Below, piece after piece: positions 24,271 to 33,454 of a DNA stretch of 64,000 nt. The position numbers were made by a program, and so were the translations under genes. The notes under the pieces are model-generated. The model saw only the letters and a list, made by a program, of their open reading frames with translations. It ran no database searches and was not told the DNA's origin. Source of the stretch: RGIG4140 sp045632845 (GTDB lineage: Bacteria > Pseudomonadota > Alphaproteobacteria > CAAHEQ01 > UBA3637); contig JAZQXL010000014.1 in NCBI GenBank assembly GCA_045632845.1, forward strand, positions 1 to 64,000, given 5' to 3'. Each line of letters begins with the position of its first letter. Positions within the stretch are counted from its first letter, which is position 1.

Positions 24271-25860
24271 ATGTCGTTCAACAATTTCGACTTTGATTAT
24301 GAGTGTAGTACAAATAACTTTTTTAAAAAGTACCTTAATAAAATAGTTCTCAAAGACAGAGCTATTATGTCTAGATCATTTGGTCGTGGACTTCAGCTTT
24401 TAAATTCTATTGAATTTAGCCTTTTTAGTCCTAGAGATTTTGCTAACCTTAAGGAGGTTCTCAACACATACAAGCATCCGAACGAAATCTATTTAGACGC
24501 GCAAAATAAATTTGGTGACTCTGCCTTACACATATGCGCCCAAAATGAGGCCTTACATTTTCTCAAATGTATTATTGAAAAAGGGGCAAATGTGAATATC
24601 AAAAACAGCCAAGGGAATACCCCTTTGTTTGAAGCAATTCGTTATTATGGTGATAAGGAATTTATTCAAGCACTCATTGACGCTGGGGCAAACATTAATG
24701 AGCAAAATAACGATGGCGACACCCCTATGATATTTGCAACTAGGATGCAACGTAAGGAGGCAATTGAGCTTCTTTATAAAGCTGGAGCCAATCCTTTTAT
24801 AAAAAACAAACGAAATCAAGATGTTGAACAAGCCGTTTCAAACATTACAGATCCTCAGTTTAACAATATGATTCAAAAAATCAAACAAGCTTGTAATTTA
24901 GGAAACGAAGTTTTAAAGAGTATTGATAAAAATGCTCCCGTTACAACAATTGAAAATCTTTTGTTAAATAACGAACACCCATTTGGCATCAACTTAAATG
25001 TTCAAAATCAAGATGGGGCCACCGCTTTAATAAGAGCTGCGCGTTTTAATCATACAAAATTGGCGCAACAACTCATTCAATATGGTGCTGATATGAACAT
25101 TACTGATAAAGAGGGTAACACCGCTTTGCATGAAGCTGCTGCTTTAGGCCATGAAGAACTTGTTCAAACACTCATTGACGCAAAAGCAAACATCAACGTG
25201 CAAAATAGCAAGGGGGAAACACCTTTACACAGGGCGATTAATCAAAAAAGTACCCCAGTTGTTAAAGCGCTTTTAACTGTTGGAGCGGATAAAGAGATAA
25301 AAACAAATTCTGGCGCCACAGCCTTAGATTTGGCAAAAGAATCAAACTACTATGACGCCATTCAACTTTTAAGCAATACAAAAGATTACTCCCCTTATCT
25401 TCTGGGCTGGAGGTTGTTCAACACGTTAAAACACCTCAAGGATGGCAAAGAAAAAGAGGAAAAAATCAACCAGCTCATTCACTTGACACATCCAAGTGTT
25501 ATCAATTTTGATGTTCAAAGCCCTCAAGATGGGAATACGCCTTTGCATTTTGCTATCAAAAACAACTATTTAGCGGTTGCAAAAGCTTTGATTAATGCAA
25601 AAGCACAAGTGAACACTCAAAACAACAAGGGGGAAACGCCTTTGCACATAGCCGCTCTTAACTTAAAGTGTGATATCATTCAAGACCTTCTTTTAGCTGG
25701 AGCGGATAAAGAGATAAAAAACCTTGAAAGCAAAACCGCTTTTGAGTTGATGACAAAAAAAGTTGAAGCGCTTTTTAACACAAACAAAGAACCTGTTGTT
25801 ATAAAAAAAGCCAATTCCAATTCTTTTAAAGAACAAAACACCAACCAAAACGAGGGGTAA
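24271..25860 (+). CDS. ANK-repeat protein with three capped blocks
   Basis: 529 residues. The architecture matches the upstream neighbour plus an extra block. Caps HPNEIYLDAQN (~74), HPFGINLNVQNQDG and HPSVINFDVQSPQDG each begin a run of ankyrin repeats (for example GHEELVQTLIDAKANINVQN). The middle block and the tail are almost identical in DNA to the preceding gene. The ribosome site is weak (GAAGGGTAA overlapping the previous stop), suggesting coupling. Operon member; binding partner unknown. Confidence 0.85.
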   Translation: MSFNNFDFDYECSTNNFFKKYLNKIVLKDRAIMSRSFGRGLQLLNSIEFSLFSPRDFANLKEVLNTYKHPNEIYLDAQNKFGDSALHICAQNEALHFLKCIIEKGANVNIKNSQGNTPLFEAIRYYGDKEFIQALIDAGANINEQNNDGDTPMIFATRMQRKEAIELLYKAGANPFIKNKRNQDVEQAVSNITDPQFNNMIQKIKQACNLGNEVLKSIDKNAPVTTIENLLLNNEHPFGINLNVQNQDGATALIRAARFNHTKLAQQLIQYGADMNITDKEGNTALHEAAALGHEELVQTLIDAKANINVQNSKGETPLHRAINQKSTPVVKALLTVGADKEIKTNSGATALDLAKESNYYDAIQLLSNTKDYSPYLLGWRLFNTLKHLKDGKEKEEKINQLIHLTHPSVINFDVQSPQDGNTPLHFAIKNNYLAVAKALINAKAQVNTQNNKGETPLHIAALNLKCDIIQDLLLAGADKEIKNLESKTAFELMTKKVEALFNTNKEPVVIKKANSNSFKEQNTNQNEG

Positions 25861-25864
25861 CAAA

Positions 25865-27049
25865 ATGAGCAAAAACTCCTATGAATTAGGCGTTAGCCTT
25901 TTAAAAGAACTTTCAAAAAAAAGCGTCAACCGCTTAAATGTGATTGATTTTATCAACAACGGTGCTGATTTATCCCTTTTGCACAACTGTGGGCGTGGCA
26001 AAAATCAAGGGATTCAAGCCATTATTTATGCCGCTCAAAAAGATTTGACAGATATCGTTATGTTGATGGGAGAAAAAGGCGCCAACTTAAACGCTGTTGA
26101 CAATCAAGGGAACACGCCTTTACACTTGGCTGTTCAAAATGGGAACAAAGAATTGGTTGATTATTTGTTAAAGCAACATGTTTTAACAACCCTTAAAAAT
26201 AACGAAAATAATACCCCTTACGACATTGCGATAAGCCTGTTAAATGACACCAGTTATTTATATAATGTTGAAAAACAAAAAAGAAAACAAAACGCCAACA
26301 CAAGAAAAACAATTGAAAAGCTTGAAAAAAAGCTCATCCACACGAATGCAATTGTCCTTTCATTAAAATCTTCTAAGCAAAAAACAAACCTTAAAACCAA
26401 CCAAGAAAAAGGTGAAGAAATGACAACAAATATGGATCAAAACAAACAAGATAATGAACAATTAACAAAAGACATGCACCAAGCAGCTTTGGTCAAAAAG
26501 TTTGAAACATGCGTGGCAAGACTTCATCACTTTACCAAAAGGGATAAGATTGAAGAATATGCCCTTAAAATTCAACAACTTTTAGATCAAGGGATGGACA
26601 TTGACCACCCCATCAAAGATATGCAAAATTCAACATTGCTTCATGTGCTTTGTTTGAAAGTTGATGAAATTAAATTTGACAAGAATGGTGTTTCTTGTGA
26701 TTTGACCATTCCAACCGTTTTGCGCAAATACAAGCCAAACCCTTTTGCTGAAAATAAGGAAGGTTACACCCCCATGATGTTCCTTTCTCACGTGGTTGAA
26801 AATGCAAGTTTTTTTGGCAATGACATCAAACGCGCCAAAAAGCTCAATTTGCACTTGTTGGCCTCTTATGAGCGCGCCTATCAAACAAAAACCATTGGAC
26901 AAACATTAGAACCTTTGGCCATTTTAGCAACTCTTTATAATGAAAAAGACAAAAAAAGCGCTCAAGAAATTGTCAACAAAGCAGGTAATTCCTTGCTCAA
27001 ACTTGCTTTTACATTACAAGGCAAACACATTAACCAAAAAAATGATTAA
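25865..27049 (+). CDS. ANK-PNPF fusion protein
   Basis: 394 residues; GAGGGGTAACAAA precedes the ATG. Residues 1-~120 hold two ankyrin repeats (LMGEKGANLNAVDNQGNTPL) and a Lys-rich helix. From residue 186 (MTTNMDQNKQDNEQ, ATG 26420) a complete PNPF-family unit follows: one ankyrin-like repeat, RKYKPNPFAENKEGYTPMM, LLASYERAYQTKTIGQTLEP and a helical tail. The internal ATG has its own AAGGTGAAGAA site, so either a fusion of two genes or an internal start is possible. Confidence 0.82.
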   Translation: MSKNSYELGVSLLKELSKKSVNRLNVIDFINNGADLSLLHNCGRGKNQGIQAIIYAAQKDLTDIVMLMGEKGANLNAVDNQGNTPLHLAVQNGNKELVDYLLKQHVLTTLKNNENNTPYDIAISLLNDTSYLYNVEKQKRKQNANTRKTIEKLEKKLIHTNAIVLSLKSSKQKTNLKTNQEKGEEMTTNMDQNKQDNEQLTKDMHQAALVKKFETCVARLHHFTKRDKIEEYALKIQQLLDQGMDIDHPIKDMQNSTLLHVLCLKVDEIKFDKNGVSCDLTIPTVLRKYKPNPFAENKEGYTPMMFLSHVVENASFFGNDIKRAKKLNLHLLASYERAYQTKTIGQTLEPLAILATLYNEKDKKSAQEIVNKAGNSLLKLAFTLQGKHINQKND

Positions 27050-27086
27050 AAAAATTTCAACCCCCTAAGGATAAAGGATCAAAAAA

Positions 27087-28187
27087 ATGACTGAACAAAC
27101 AAATCAAAACGAACAACTCTTTGAAACTCCTTTTGAAAATGCTGTCACACTCATTGCAAAAAATACAGTGCTTCATGCCATTGAAAAAGGCGATTTAGAA
27201 ACAGTCAAAAGTTATGTTGAAACAGGCTTTCAAGTGAATGCTGACCTTGGCGTTGCAACCCCTCTTTCTATTGCAACAGCACACAACAAACCCCACATTG
27301 TGGATTATCTCATTTCAAAAGGTGCCAACAAAGATGCTGCTGATGCTTCAGGCTTAACCCCTGTTGAAATTGCCATTCATTATGGGCATTTAGACTCATT
27401 GAACGTATTGCTTGAAAAAAAAGTCAACGTCAATCAACCCAACAAACAAGGCAACCTTCCTTTACACATCGCAGCTGAAAATGCAAAAATCAAAATCATT
27501 GATATGATTACGCCATTAACAACAAATTTAAACGCCTTAAATCATGAAGATCGCACACCATTAATGATTGCAGCTGAAAATGGCTATCCAACAACAGCAC
27601 TTGCCATTATTCATGCTGGGGCTAATGTGAACAAAAAAAACAACCAAGGTCAAACAGCTTTGATGTTAGCTGCCAAAGGGGATAACACCTATACACTCAA
27701 TTTTGTTATCCGTCAAACACTTGAAATTGATGAAAAAGACAATCACGGTTGGACAGCTTTGCATTATGCAGCTGACAGTGGCAACAAAGCTTCAACCCAA
27801 GTGTTACTTTCTCAAGGTGCCAATGCCAACGGGCATACTCATCGAGATGAAGCAACCCCTCTTATTTTAGCCATCAAAAACGGCCATTATGATGTGGTTG
27901 AAACGCTTTTAAACAATAATGCTCGGGCAAATGAAGCTTCCAAATACGGTACGCCTCTTGATTATGTTCAAGGCATTCTCATGCGCCCCAACCTTGACCC
28001 AGAATTTGAAAGAAACACTCTTCATATTCAAAAATTGTTACAAAAACATGGCGCTAAAACATTAGAAGCTATTGAAAAAGAAATGAAAGCAATTGAGCAT
28101 CCTTTTGCAACCCCTGTTGCCAAAGCTTTTGACAAACCCATGGCTTTTGTTTGCATCAAAACTCAAAATAACCAAAATAAAAGATAA
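27087..28187 (+). CDS. ANK-repeat protein
   Basis: 366 residues; AAAGGATCAAAAAA precedes the ATG. About nine ankyrin repeats occupy residues 20-330 (ETPFENAV..., IVDYLISKGANKDAADASG, GWTALHYAADSGNKAST). There is no cap motif, signal peptide or other domain, and the tail is polar (KTQNNQNKR). Operon member between PNPF-type genes. Confidence 0.85.
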   Translation: MTEQTNQNEQLFETPFENAVTLIAKNTVLHAIEKGDLETVKSYVETGFQVNADLGVATPLSIATAHNKPHIVDYLISKGANKDAADASGLTPVEIAIHYGHLDSLNVLLEKKVNVNQPNKQGNLPLHIAAENAKIKIIDMITPLTTNLNALNHEDRTPLMIAAENGYPTTALAIIHAGANVNKKNNQGQTALMLAAKGDNTYTLNFVIRQTLEIDEKDNHGWTALHYAADSGNKASTQVLLSQGANANGHTHRDEATPLILAIKNGHYDVVETLLNNNARANEASKYGTPLDYVQGILMRPNLDPEFERNTLHIQKLLQKHGAKTLEAIEKEMKAIEHPFATPVAKAFDKPMAFVCIKTQNNQNKR

Positions 28188-28195
28188 GGAAACCC

Positions 28196-28681
28196 ATGTC
28201 TCAAACATTACACAAAACGTTAGCTCTTTTTTTAATGGATCCTTCTAACTCAAACAGAAAATTTGTTCTTGATTATATTGAAAATGCCATTCAAAAAGAC
28301 CCTCAAATTATTGATTGCCAAAATTCTAATGGCGAAACACTTTTGCATTCTTTAGCACGTTATCATAACCTTTATAAGAATACAACAATGCCAATTGTCA
28401 ATGCCTTAATTAAAAACAAGGCCAACCCTTTTGTTGAAAATAAACAGGGCTTTACCCCACGCATGATGATTCAAGACACGAACAATCCTTTATATGCTTT
28501 GTTAAGCGCTTATGAAGACAAAATGCGCACCCAAGAAATGGCAAAAGCGTTGGAAGGCTTGGCTGCCTTTGGTATGTTATTAAAAAATTCTGGTGGCAAT
28601 TTTGTTGAACGTCAAGATATTGCAAAAAATCAAGTTCTTGCTGCTTCCAGGTTTTTAAAAGGCAATCAAAACTCATTATAA
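28196..28681 (+). CDS. PNPF-family protein (short)
   Basis: 161 residues; AAGGAAACCC precedes the ATG. One ankyrin-like segment (IIDCQNSNGETLLHSLARYH), then NKANPFVENKQGFTPRMMI, then LLSAYEDKMRTQEMAKALEGL and a helical tail ending GNQNSL. This is the compact form of the family. No known domain outside the ankyrin-like part. Operon member. Confidence 0.8.
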   Translation: MSQTLHKTLALFLMDPSNSNRKFVLDYIENAIQKDPQIIDCQNSNGETLLHSLARYHNLYKNTTMPIVNALIKNKANPFVENKQGFTPRMMIQDTNNPLYALLSAYEDKMRTQEMAKALEGLAAFGMLLKNSGGNFVERQDIAKNQVLAASRFLKGNQNSL

Positions 28682-28699
28682 AAAAACAAGGCACATATC

Positions 28700-29530
28700 A
28701 TGACAAACATTCTTCATCAAGAAATTCAAAAAGCGATTGACAATGCCATCTGCGACCCAGATGACAACAGCGTTTTATATGATTTTTCAAATGTGAAAAA
28801 AGTGTTGCAAGAAAATCCTGAACTCATCAACACAACAGATTCAAGGGGCAATACATTACTCAATATTTTTGCCCAACTGGGTCTAAGGGGGTTCACCCTT
28901 TCTCGTGAATACACTGTTGAAGGTCTGTCATTAGAAGATATTTTGGCATACACCCCAGATCCATTCATCAAAAATAATTCTGGCAAATTGCCCCTTCAAC
29001 ATGTTGATAAAAACCTTTATGATTATGCTAAATTATCCAATTATCAAACAAGCAAACTGGCACAGTCAAAAGATTTGCTCTCTCACTTTGTATCCCTTTA
29101 TGCCGCCAATCAATCCGCAGAGGATATAAAAAACCATCAAACCCTTTCAAAAGAAGAGATTTTTCATCTCGAGATTCAAAATGTGCTTAAAAATAAAACA
29201 TATGACAGATGGAATAACCAGACAACCTATGATTTTTCATACATCAAAATGATGTTGGATGATAGCCCTTCGCTTGTTAACACCCAAAATGAAGAGGGAG
29301 ATACCCTTTTACACATTTTTTTAAGGTTAGAGAAAAAAGAGATTAAAGGCTTAACCTTGGATGATATTTTGAGGCATCACCCCAACACAACCTTATTGAA
29401 CAAGAATTATTTATTACCAATGAACCTTGTTTTAAAAGAAACATCAGATTATCAAAAATTATCAACTTATCAAAATAATTTAATCAGATTAGCTTTTCAA
29501 AAAAAACTACAACAATCACACCAATATTAA
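28700..29530 (+). CDS. Divergent PNPF-family protein, internally duplicated
   Basis: 276 residues; weak ribosome site (AAGGCACATATC). Two similar halves each hold an YDFS segment, a NT..E/RGNTLLNIF or EGDTLLHIF ankyrin-like piece, a DIL step, then TPDPFIKNNSGKLP (first half) or HPNTTLLNKNYLLP (second, degenerate), and a YQ-containing helix. The second half has lost the PNPF residues. Operon member. Confidence 0.75.
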   Translation: MTNILHQEIQKAIDNAICDPDDNSVLYDFSNVKKVLQENPELINTTDSRGNTLLNIFAQLGLRGFTLSREYTVEGLSLEDILAYTPDPFIKNNSGKLPLQHVDKNLYDYAKLSNYQTSKLAQSKDLLSHFVSLYAANQSAEDIKNHQTLSKEEIFHLEIQNVLKNKTYDRWNNQTTYDFSYIKMMLDDSPSLVNTQNEEGDTLLHIFLRLEKKEIKGLTLDDILRHHPNTTLLNKNYLLPMNLVLKETSDYQKLSTYQNNLIRLAFQKKLQQSHQY

Positions 29531-29556
29531 GTTCAAAAACAAGAAAGGATCCCCCC

Positions 29557-30123
29557 ATGTTATTAGAAGATAAAGAAAACACTTACAAACTCAAGCTGCA
29601 AGAACTTGGCTCTTGCGCCACAAAAGAAGAAATCGCTCAAAAAAACCTCATTTCAGAAATCAAAGACCTTCTTTCACAAGGGGTTTCAGTTGATACAAAA
29701 GATTTAACAGGTTACACATTGTTGCATTACCTTGCTTTTTCAAAACCAGTGAAAGAACTGGCTGAAGAAGGCAGAAGCCAAAACAACTTTGACAATGTGC
29801 TTGACATTCCATCAACCATTTCTTGGTACAAACCAAACCCATTCATCAAAGATTCATTTGGCTACACAGCTTCCTTTTTAGCTGCTTATGCAGAAGATAC
29901 AAAAGCACATCAAATGTTGCTTTCTTATGAATCCAGCTATCAAGCAGCAAGAACATCAAGAGCTTTGGAATCTTTATCTGAAATGAAAGTTGAATCCGCT
30001 TATGTTGATGGCAGAGGCAACTACATTTCATTGGGTTCTCATCAATCAAAAGAATTTTTTGCCGCAAGAGCTCGCATTTCAAGATTTTCAAAACAATTGC
30101 GTGGTGAACACATCAAAGATTAA
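29557..30123 (+). CDS. PNPF-family protein
   Basis: 188 residues; AAGAAAGGATCCCCCC precedes the ATG. N-terminal charged helix, one ankyrin-like repeat (LLSQGVSVDTKDLTGYTLLH), then WYKPNPFIKDSFGYTASFL, LLSYESSYQAARTSRALESL and an alanine/arginine-rich helix ending LRGEHIKD. It contains the whole family signature in canonical order. Operon member; function unknown. Confidence 0.8.
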   Translation: MLLEDKENTYKLKLQELGSCATKEEIAQKNLISEIKDLLSQGVSVDTKDLTGYTLLHYLAFSKPVKELAEEGRSQNNFDNVLDIPSTISWYKPNPFIKDSFGYTASFLAAYAEDTKAHQMLLSYESSYQAARTSRALESLSEMKVESAYVDGRGNYISLGSHQSKEFFAARARISRFSKQLRGEHIKD

Positions 30124-30144
30124 CACTCATTAAAAGGCGAAAAA

Positions 30145-30741
30145 ATGGATAAAACAACTTTTGCTTCAAAATTTTCAGGTATTATTGAAAAATATCTTTG
30201 TAGCCAAAGAAACTTCTTTTTTGAAGAGATTTTGGCAGATCTTAAAAAAGATCCAACCCTCGTTGACGCACAAGACAAATACGGCAACACCCTTTTGCAT
30301 TACATAGCAAAATTTCCAACAAGAATAAAAATCCGTAAAAAATCAACGTACTACGAAACTCAGCATGTTATTACCGACTTTGATTTAAAAGCAATTTTGC
30401 CATTCAACCCCAACCCTTTTGTTAAAAATAACAATGGCTTTACCCCTCGAATGGAGGCAGAAGAACACCCAAATTGTCAATTTGCACGTCAATTGGCAGC
30501 TTATGAATCCAGCTATCAAGCTGATTGTCTGGCATCAGCGATTGAAGCACAAGCCGCCATTATGAAAAGTCAAGTGATGGAACATCAAACCTATCAACCC
30601 AAAACAGCCAAAGGCGTGTTGCTTTCTGAACGCACAACACACAGCCCTTATTATCGCCAACCACAAGAGGTGTTAAAAGCAAGGTCAACAATTGACTTGG
30701 TTGTTCAAAAATTAAGAGGCAACTCGAACCAAAACTCTTAA
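30145..30741 (+). CDS. PNPF-family protein
   Basis: 198 residues; AAAGGCGAAAAA precedes the ATG. LVDAQDKYGNTLLHYIAKF is the ankyrin-like part, followed by PFNPNPFVKNNNGFTPRME and LAAYESSYQADCLASAIEAQ. A Lys/Thr-rich loop precedes the final helix (VVQKLRGNSNQNS). Operon member. Confidence 0.8.
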   Translation: MDKTTFASKFSGIIEKYLCSQRNFFFEEILADLKKDPTLVDAQDKYGNTLLHYIAKFPTRIKIRKKSTYYETQHVITDFDLKAILPFNPNPFVKNNNGFTPRMEAEEHPNCQFARQLAAYESSYQADCLASAIEAQAAIMKSQVMEHQTYQPKTAKGVLLSERTTHSPYYRQPQEVLKARSTIDLVVQKLRGNSNQNS

Positions 30742-30769
30742 TTTATCACATCAAAAAAAAGGAAAAACC

Positions 30770-31336
30770 ATGGCACAAGATTTTAAAATAAAAGAACCAT
30801 ACCAAGACAACCCCGTCTTGTTCGAAACGCTTCAAGCCCTTTTAAAAGGCAGATATTATCGCGCAACAAACCAAACGGAATACGACTTTTCAAAAGTGAC
30901 AAAAGCGCTACAAGAAAATCCACATCTTGTTGATTCACAAGCTGAAAATGGGGATACGGTTATGCACATTTTGGCCAAAAATCAAGATAAGGTGTTCAAA
31001 GACATCTCTTTTAATGAGTTGTTCAAACTGGGGGCAAATCCTTTTGTTACAAACAACGCAGGCTTCACGCCAAGAGGGCTTGTTTCTTTACGCTCTTTCC
31101 CAGATGTTCATGGGCAATTATCAGCTTATGAAGCTTCATATCAAGCTATGCAACTTGGCAAAGCACTTGTTGCACTCAAAGATCTTTTTTCTTATCAAAC
31201 ATATCAAAAAACGCCAAGGGGCAACTCCATTGAGCCAGATATCAACTGCTTGCAACCATCCCCTGTTCAAAAAGCAAGAAAAACCCTTGAAAAAGTTGCT
31301 CAAAAATTAAGTGGCAACATCAACCAAAACGCTTAA
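30770..31336 (+). CDS. PNPF-family protein, last gene of operon
   Basis: 188 residues; AAAAAAGGAAAAACC precedes the ATG. YDFSKVTKALQENPHLVDSQ begins the ankyrin-like part, then KLGANPFVTNNAGFTPRGL, LSAYEASYQAMQLGKALVAL and a terminal helix VAQKLSGNINQNA. A strong terminator follows. Confidence 0.8.
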   Translation: MAQDFKIKEPYQDNPVLFETLQALLKGRYYRATNQTEYDFSKVTKALQENPHLVDSQAENGDTVMHILAKNQDKVFKDISFNELFKLGANPFVTNNAGFTPRGLVSLRSFPDVHGQLSAYEASYQAMQLGKALVALKDLFSYQTYQKTPRGNSIEPDINCLQPSPVQKARKTLEKVAQKLSGNINQNA

Positions 31337-31368
31337 TTGTTGGCATCAAGCAAAACAAACCCACTCTA

Positions 31369-31402
31369 AAAAAAACACCCCTGCTCTCACGGGGTGTTTT
31401 TT
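31369..31402 (+). terminator. Terminator of the ANK/PNPF operon
   Basis: AAAACACCCC-TGCTCTCA-CGGGGTGTTTT hairpin with a T run. Confidence 0.85.
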
Positions 31403-31469
31403 ATTTCCCTTGCTTTTTTGATTATCCTATGGTTTAACTAAAATAGATCAATTCAAACAGGAGCTTCTT

Positions 31470-32867
31470 ATGAAAAAAGCATTAGTCCCCTTATTCATCC
31501 TTTCACTCGCCCTCAACGCCAACGCAAGTGAATATACACCAGAGAACACAAAACCTTGCTCTCAAGGGGAAGCCCAAATGATGTGCAACTTATATGGTGC
31601 TACCATAACCGGCACATTTAAATCCTATCATAAAAATGGGAAACTGCAAGCTGAAGCCAATTATAAAGAGGGCAAAATAGAAGGTTTGACTAAGTTTTAC
31701 TATGAAAGTGGATCTCTAGAAGCTGAAGAAAATTATAAAGACGGAAAACTTGAAGGCTTATCAAAAACCTATTATGAAAATGGCACTTTAAAATCTGAAA
31801 AAAACTATAAAGAGGACAAACCAGATGGCTCCTTCAAATCCTATCATCCAAATGGAAAATTAGAATCTGAAGAAACTTATAAAGAGGGTAAAAGAGAAGG
31901 ATTCAAAAAAACCTACCATGAAAATGGCAATCTGTTGGGAGAAATCAATTTTAAAGAAGACAAACCAGAAGGTGTGGTAAAATCCTTCTATGAAAACGGA
32001 ACCCTCTCGGTAGAAATCAATTATAAAGATGGCAAAAGAGAAGGATTAACCAAGTTTTATCATAAAAATGGAAAATTAGAATATGAAGAAACTTATAAAG
32101 AGGACAAAAAAGAAGGCGTAAAAAAAGTCTATCGTGAAAATGGAACTCTAGAAACAGAAATTAATTTTAAAGAAGATAAACAAAATGGTTTGACTAAGGT
32201 CTATAATGAAAATGGAAATCTATTATCAGAATCAAATTATAAAGATGGTAAACTAGATGGGGCATCAAAATACTACTCCAAAGATGGGAAGCTATTATTC
32301 GAAACAATTTATAAAGATGGCAAAAAAGCCCCTGACTATACGCCAGACAACTCAAAACCTTGCGACAAAGACAATTCCGATTTAGTGTGCGATTTGAATG
32401 GAAACCCAATAACTGGCTTACTTAACGCATATTATAAAAATGGAAATCTACTTGGAGAAGGCAATTATATAAATGGCAAAATAGAAGGCAAATTTAAAAC
32501 CTATCATCCAAACGGGAGTCTACTTGGAGAAGGCAATTATATAAATGGCAAAATAGAAGGTGAATTTAAAACCTTTCATCCAAATGGAAAGCCATTATCA
32601 ACAGAAAATTTTAAAAAAAATAAAAGAGAAGGCCTAAGAAAAATCTACCATGAAAATGGTTATCTCTTATCTGAAACAAATTTTAAAAATGATAAACCAG
32701 ATGGTTTATCAAGAACATATTATGAAAATGGTCATCTATTCATGGATATAGTTTTCAAAAAGGGAAAACCAATCTCAGGTTATTACTATGATCCTCAAGG
32801 GAATAAAACACAACTATCCAAGGAATTTTTAAATAACGCTGCAAGAAAAATGGAGGCAAATAAATGA
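31470..32867 (+). CDS. Secreted MORN-repeat protein
   Basis: 465 residues; CAGGAGCTTCTT precedes the ATG. A Sec signal peptide (MKKALVPLFILSLALNANAS) is followed by two arrays of ~23-residue repeats of the type G..K.YY.NG.L..E.NYK.GK.EG, which match the MORN_2 repeat variant. Each array is introduced by YTP(E/D)N(T/S)KPC...C(N/D)L.G..ITG with two Cys, so the protein looks like an unequal internal duplication: about 12 repeats, then about 6. These repeats make beta-hairpin rods. The TGA overlaps the ATG of the next gene (ATGA), implying coupled translation with a prepilin-like protein. Periplasmic or surface location is inferred. Confidence 0.85.
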   Translation: MKKALVPLFILSLALNANASEYTPENTKPCSQGEAQMMCNLYGATITGTFKSYHKNGKLQAEANYKEGKIEGLTKFYYESGSLEAEENYKDGKLEGLSKTYYENGTLKSEKNYKEDKPDGSFKSYHPNGKLESEETYKEGKREGFKKTYHENGNLLGEINFKEDKPEGVVKSFYENGTLSVEINYKDGKREGLTKFYHKNGKLEYEETYKEDKKEGVKKVYRENGTLETEINFKEDKQNGLTKVYNENGNLLSESNYKDGKLDGASKYYSKDGKLLFETIYKDGKKAPDYTPDNSKPCDKDNSDLVCDLNGNPITGLLNAYYKNGNLLGEGNYINGKIEGKFKTYHPNGSLLGEGNYINGKIEGEFKTFHPNGKPLSTENFKKNKREGLRKIYHENGYLLSETNFKNDKPDGLSRTYYENGHLFMDIVFKKGKPISGYYYDPQGNKTQLSKEFLNNAARKMEANK

Positions 32868-33328
32868 AAAAACTTAAATCTCAATCAGGTCGGTCTATGG
32901 TGGAAATGTTAGGTGTTTTGGCCATTATCGGTGTTCTGTCTGTGGGCGGTATTGCGGGCTATTCCCTCTCTATGCGTCGCCATCGTGCCAATCAGGTTGT
33001 TGATTTAACATCAAAATATGCTTTATATGCTTATAGTATTTGTCAACAAAAAATTCTGAATGGAGAATACAACAATATTACTATATGTGCTGAGAATACT
33101 GCCTTCAATTTTAAAGATGCAGGAATTGGAAACACTCCGGCCGGGTTATTGTCTGGAATGGGGATTTCTACGATTTCCACTGATGAAGAAACAGGCGTTG
33201 ACACTGTAAATGTTTCTATGAATTTTGAAGACAGCAAACTCTGTCAAGCTGTGGCTTCCACTGCAGGTAGTACTTGTACCAAATATGGTAACACTTATTG
33301 GGTTGAAATTCCAATCAAACAAAACTAA
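32864..33328 (+). CDS. Type IV prepilin-like protein (family copy 4)
   Basis: 154 residues. Leader MKKLKSQSG, RSMVEMLGVLAIIGVLSVG, then SLSMRRHRANQVVD. The variable domain has Cys in YSICQQK, ITICAEN and KLCQAVASTAGSTC, and ends IPIKQN. Its ATG overlaps the stop of the MORN gene by 4 bp. It is the only family member with a non-pilin gene in its transcript, hinting that the MORN protein and this pilin act together. Confidence 0.85.
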   Translation: MKKLKSQSGRSMVEMLGVLAIIGVLSVGGIAGYSLSMRRHRANQVVDLTSKYALYAYSICQQKILNGEYNNITICAENTAFNFKDAGIGNTPAGLLSGMGISTISTDEETGVDTVNVSMNFEDSKLCQAVASTAGSTCTKYGNTYWVEIPIKQN

Positions 33329-33343
33329 ATTCACTCTTTAAAT

Positions 33344-33375
33344 AAAAAAGAGAGGATAAAACCTCTCTTTTTTTG
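33344..33375 (+). terminator. Rho-independent terminator
   Basis: AAAGAGAGG-ATAAAA-CCTCTCTTT hairpin followed by T residues, shortly after the prepilin stop. Confidence 0.8.
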
Positions 33376-33454
33376 ACACCCCAATCGTCCAAAATGCGCA
33401 AGCGCTCAACAACCTCGCTCTATGGTATGTATTGAGAGGTAAGCCTTCCCAAAA

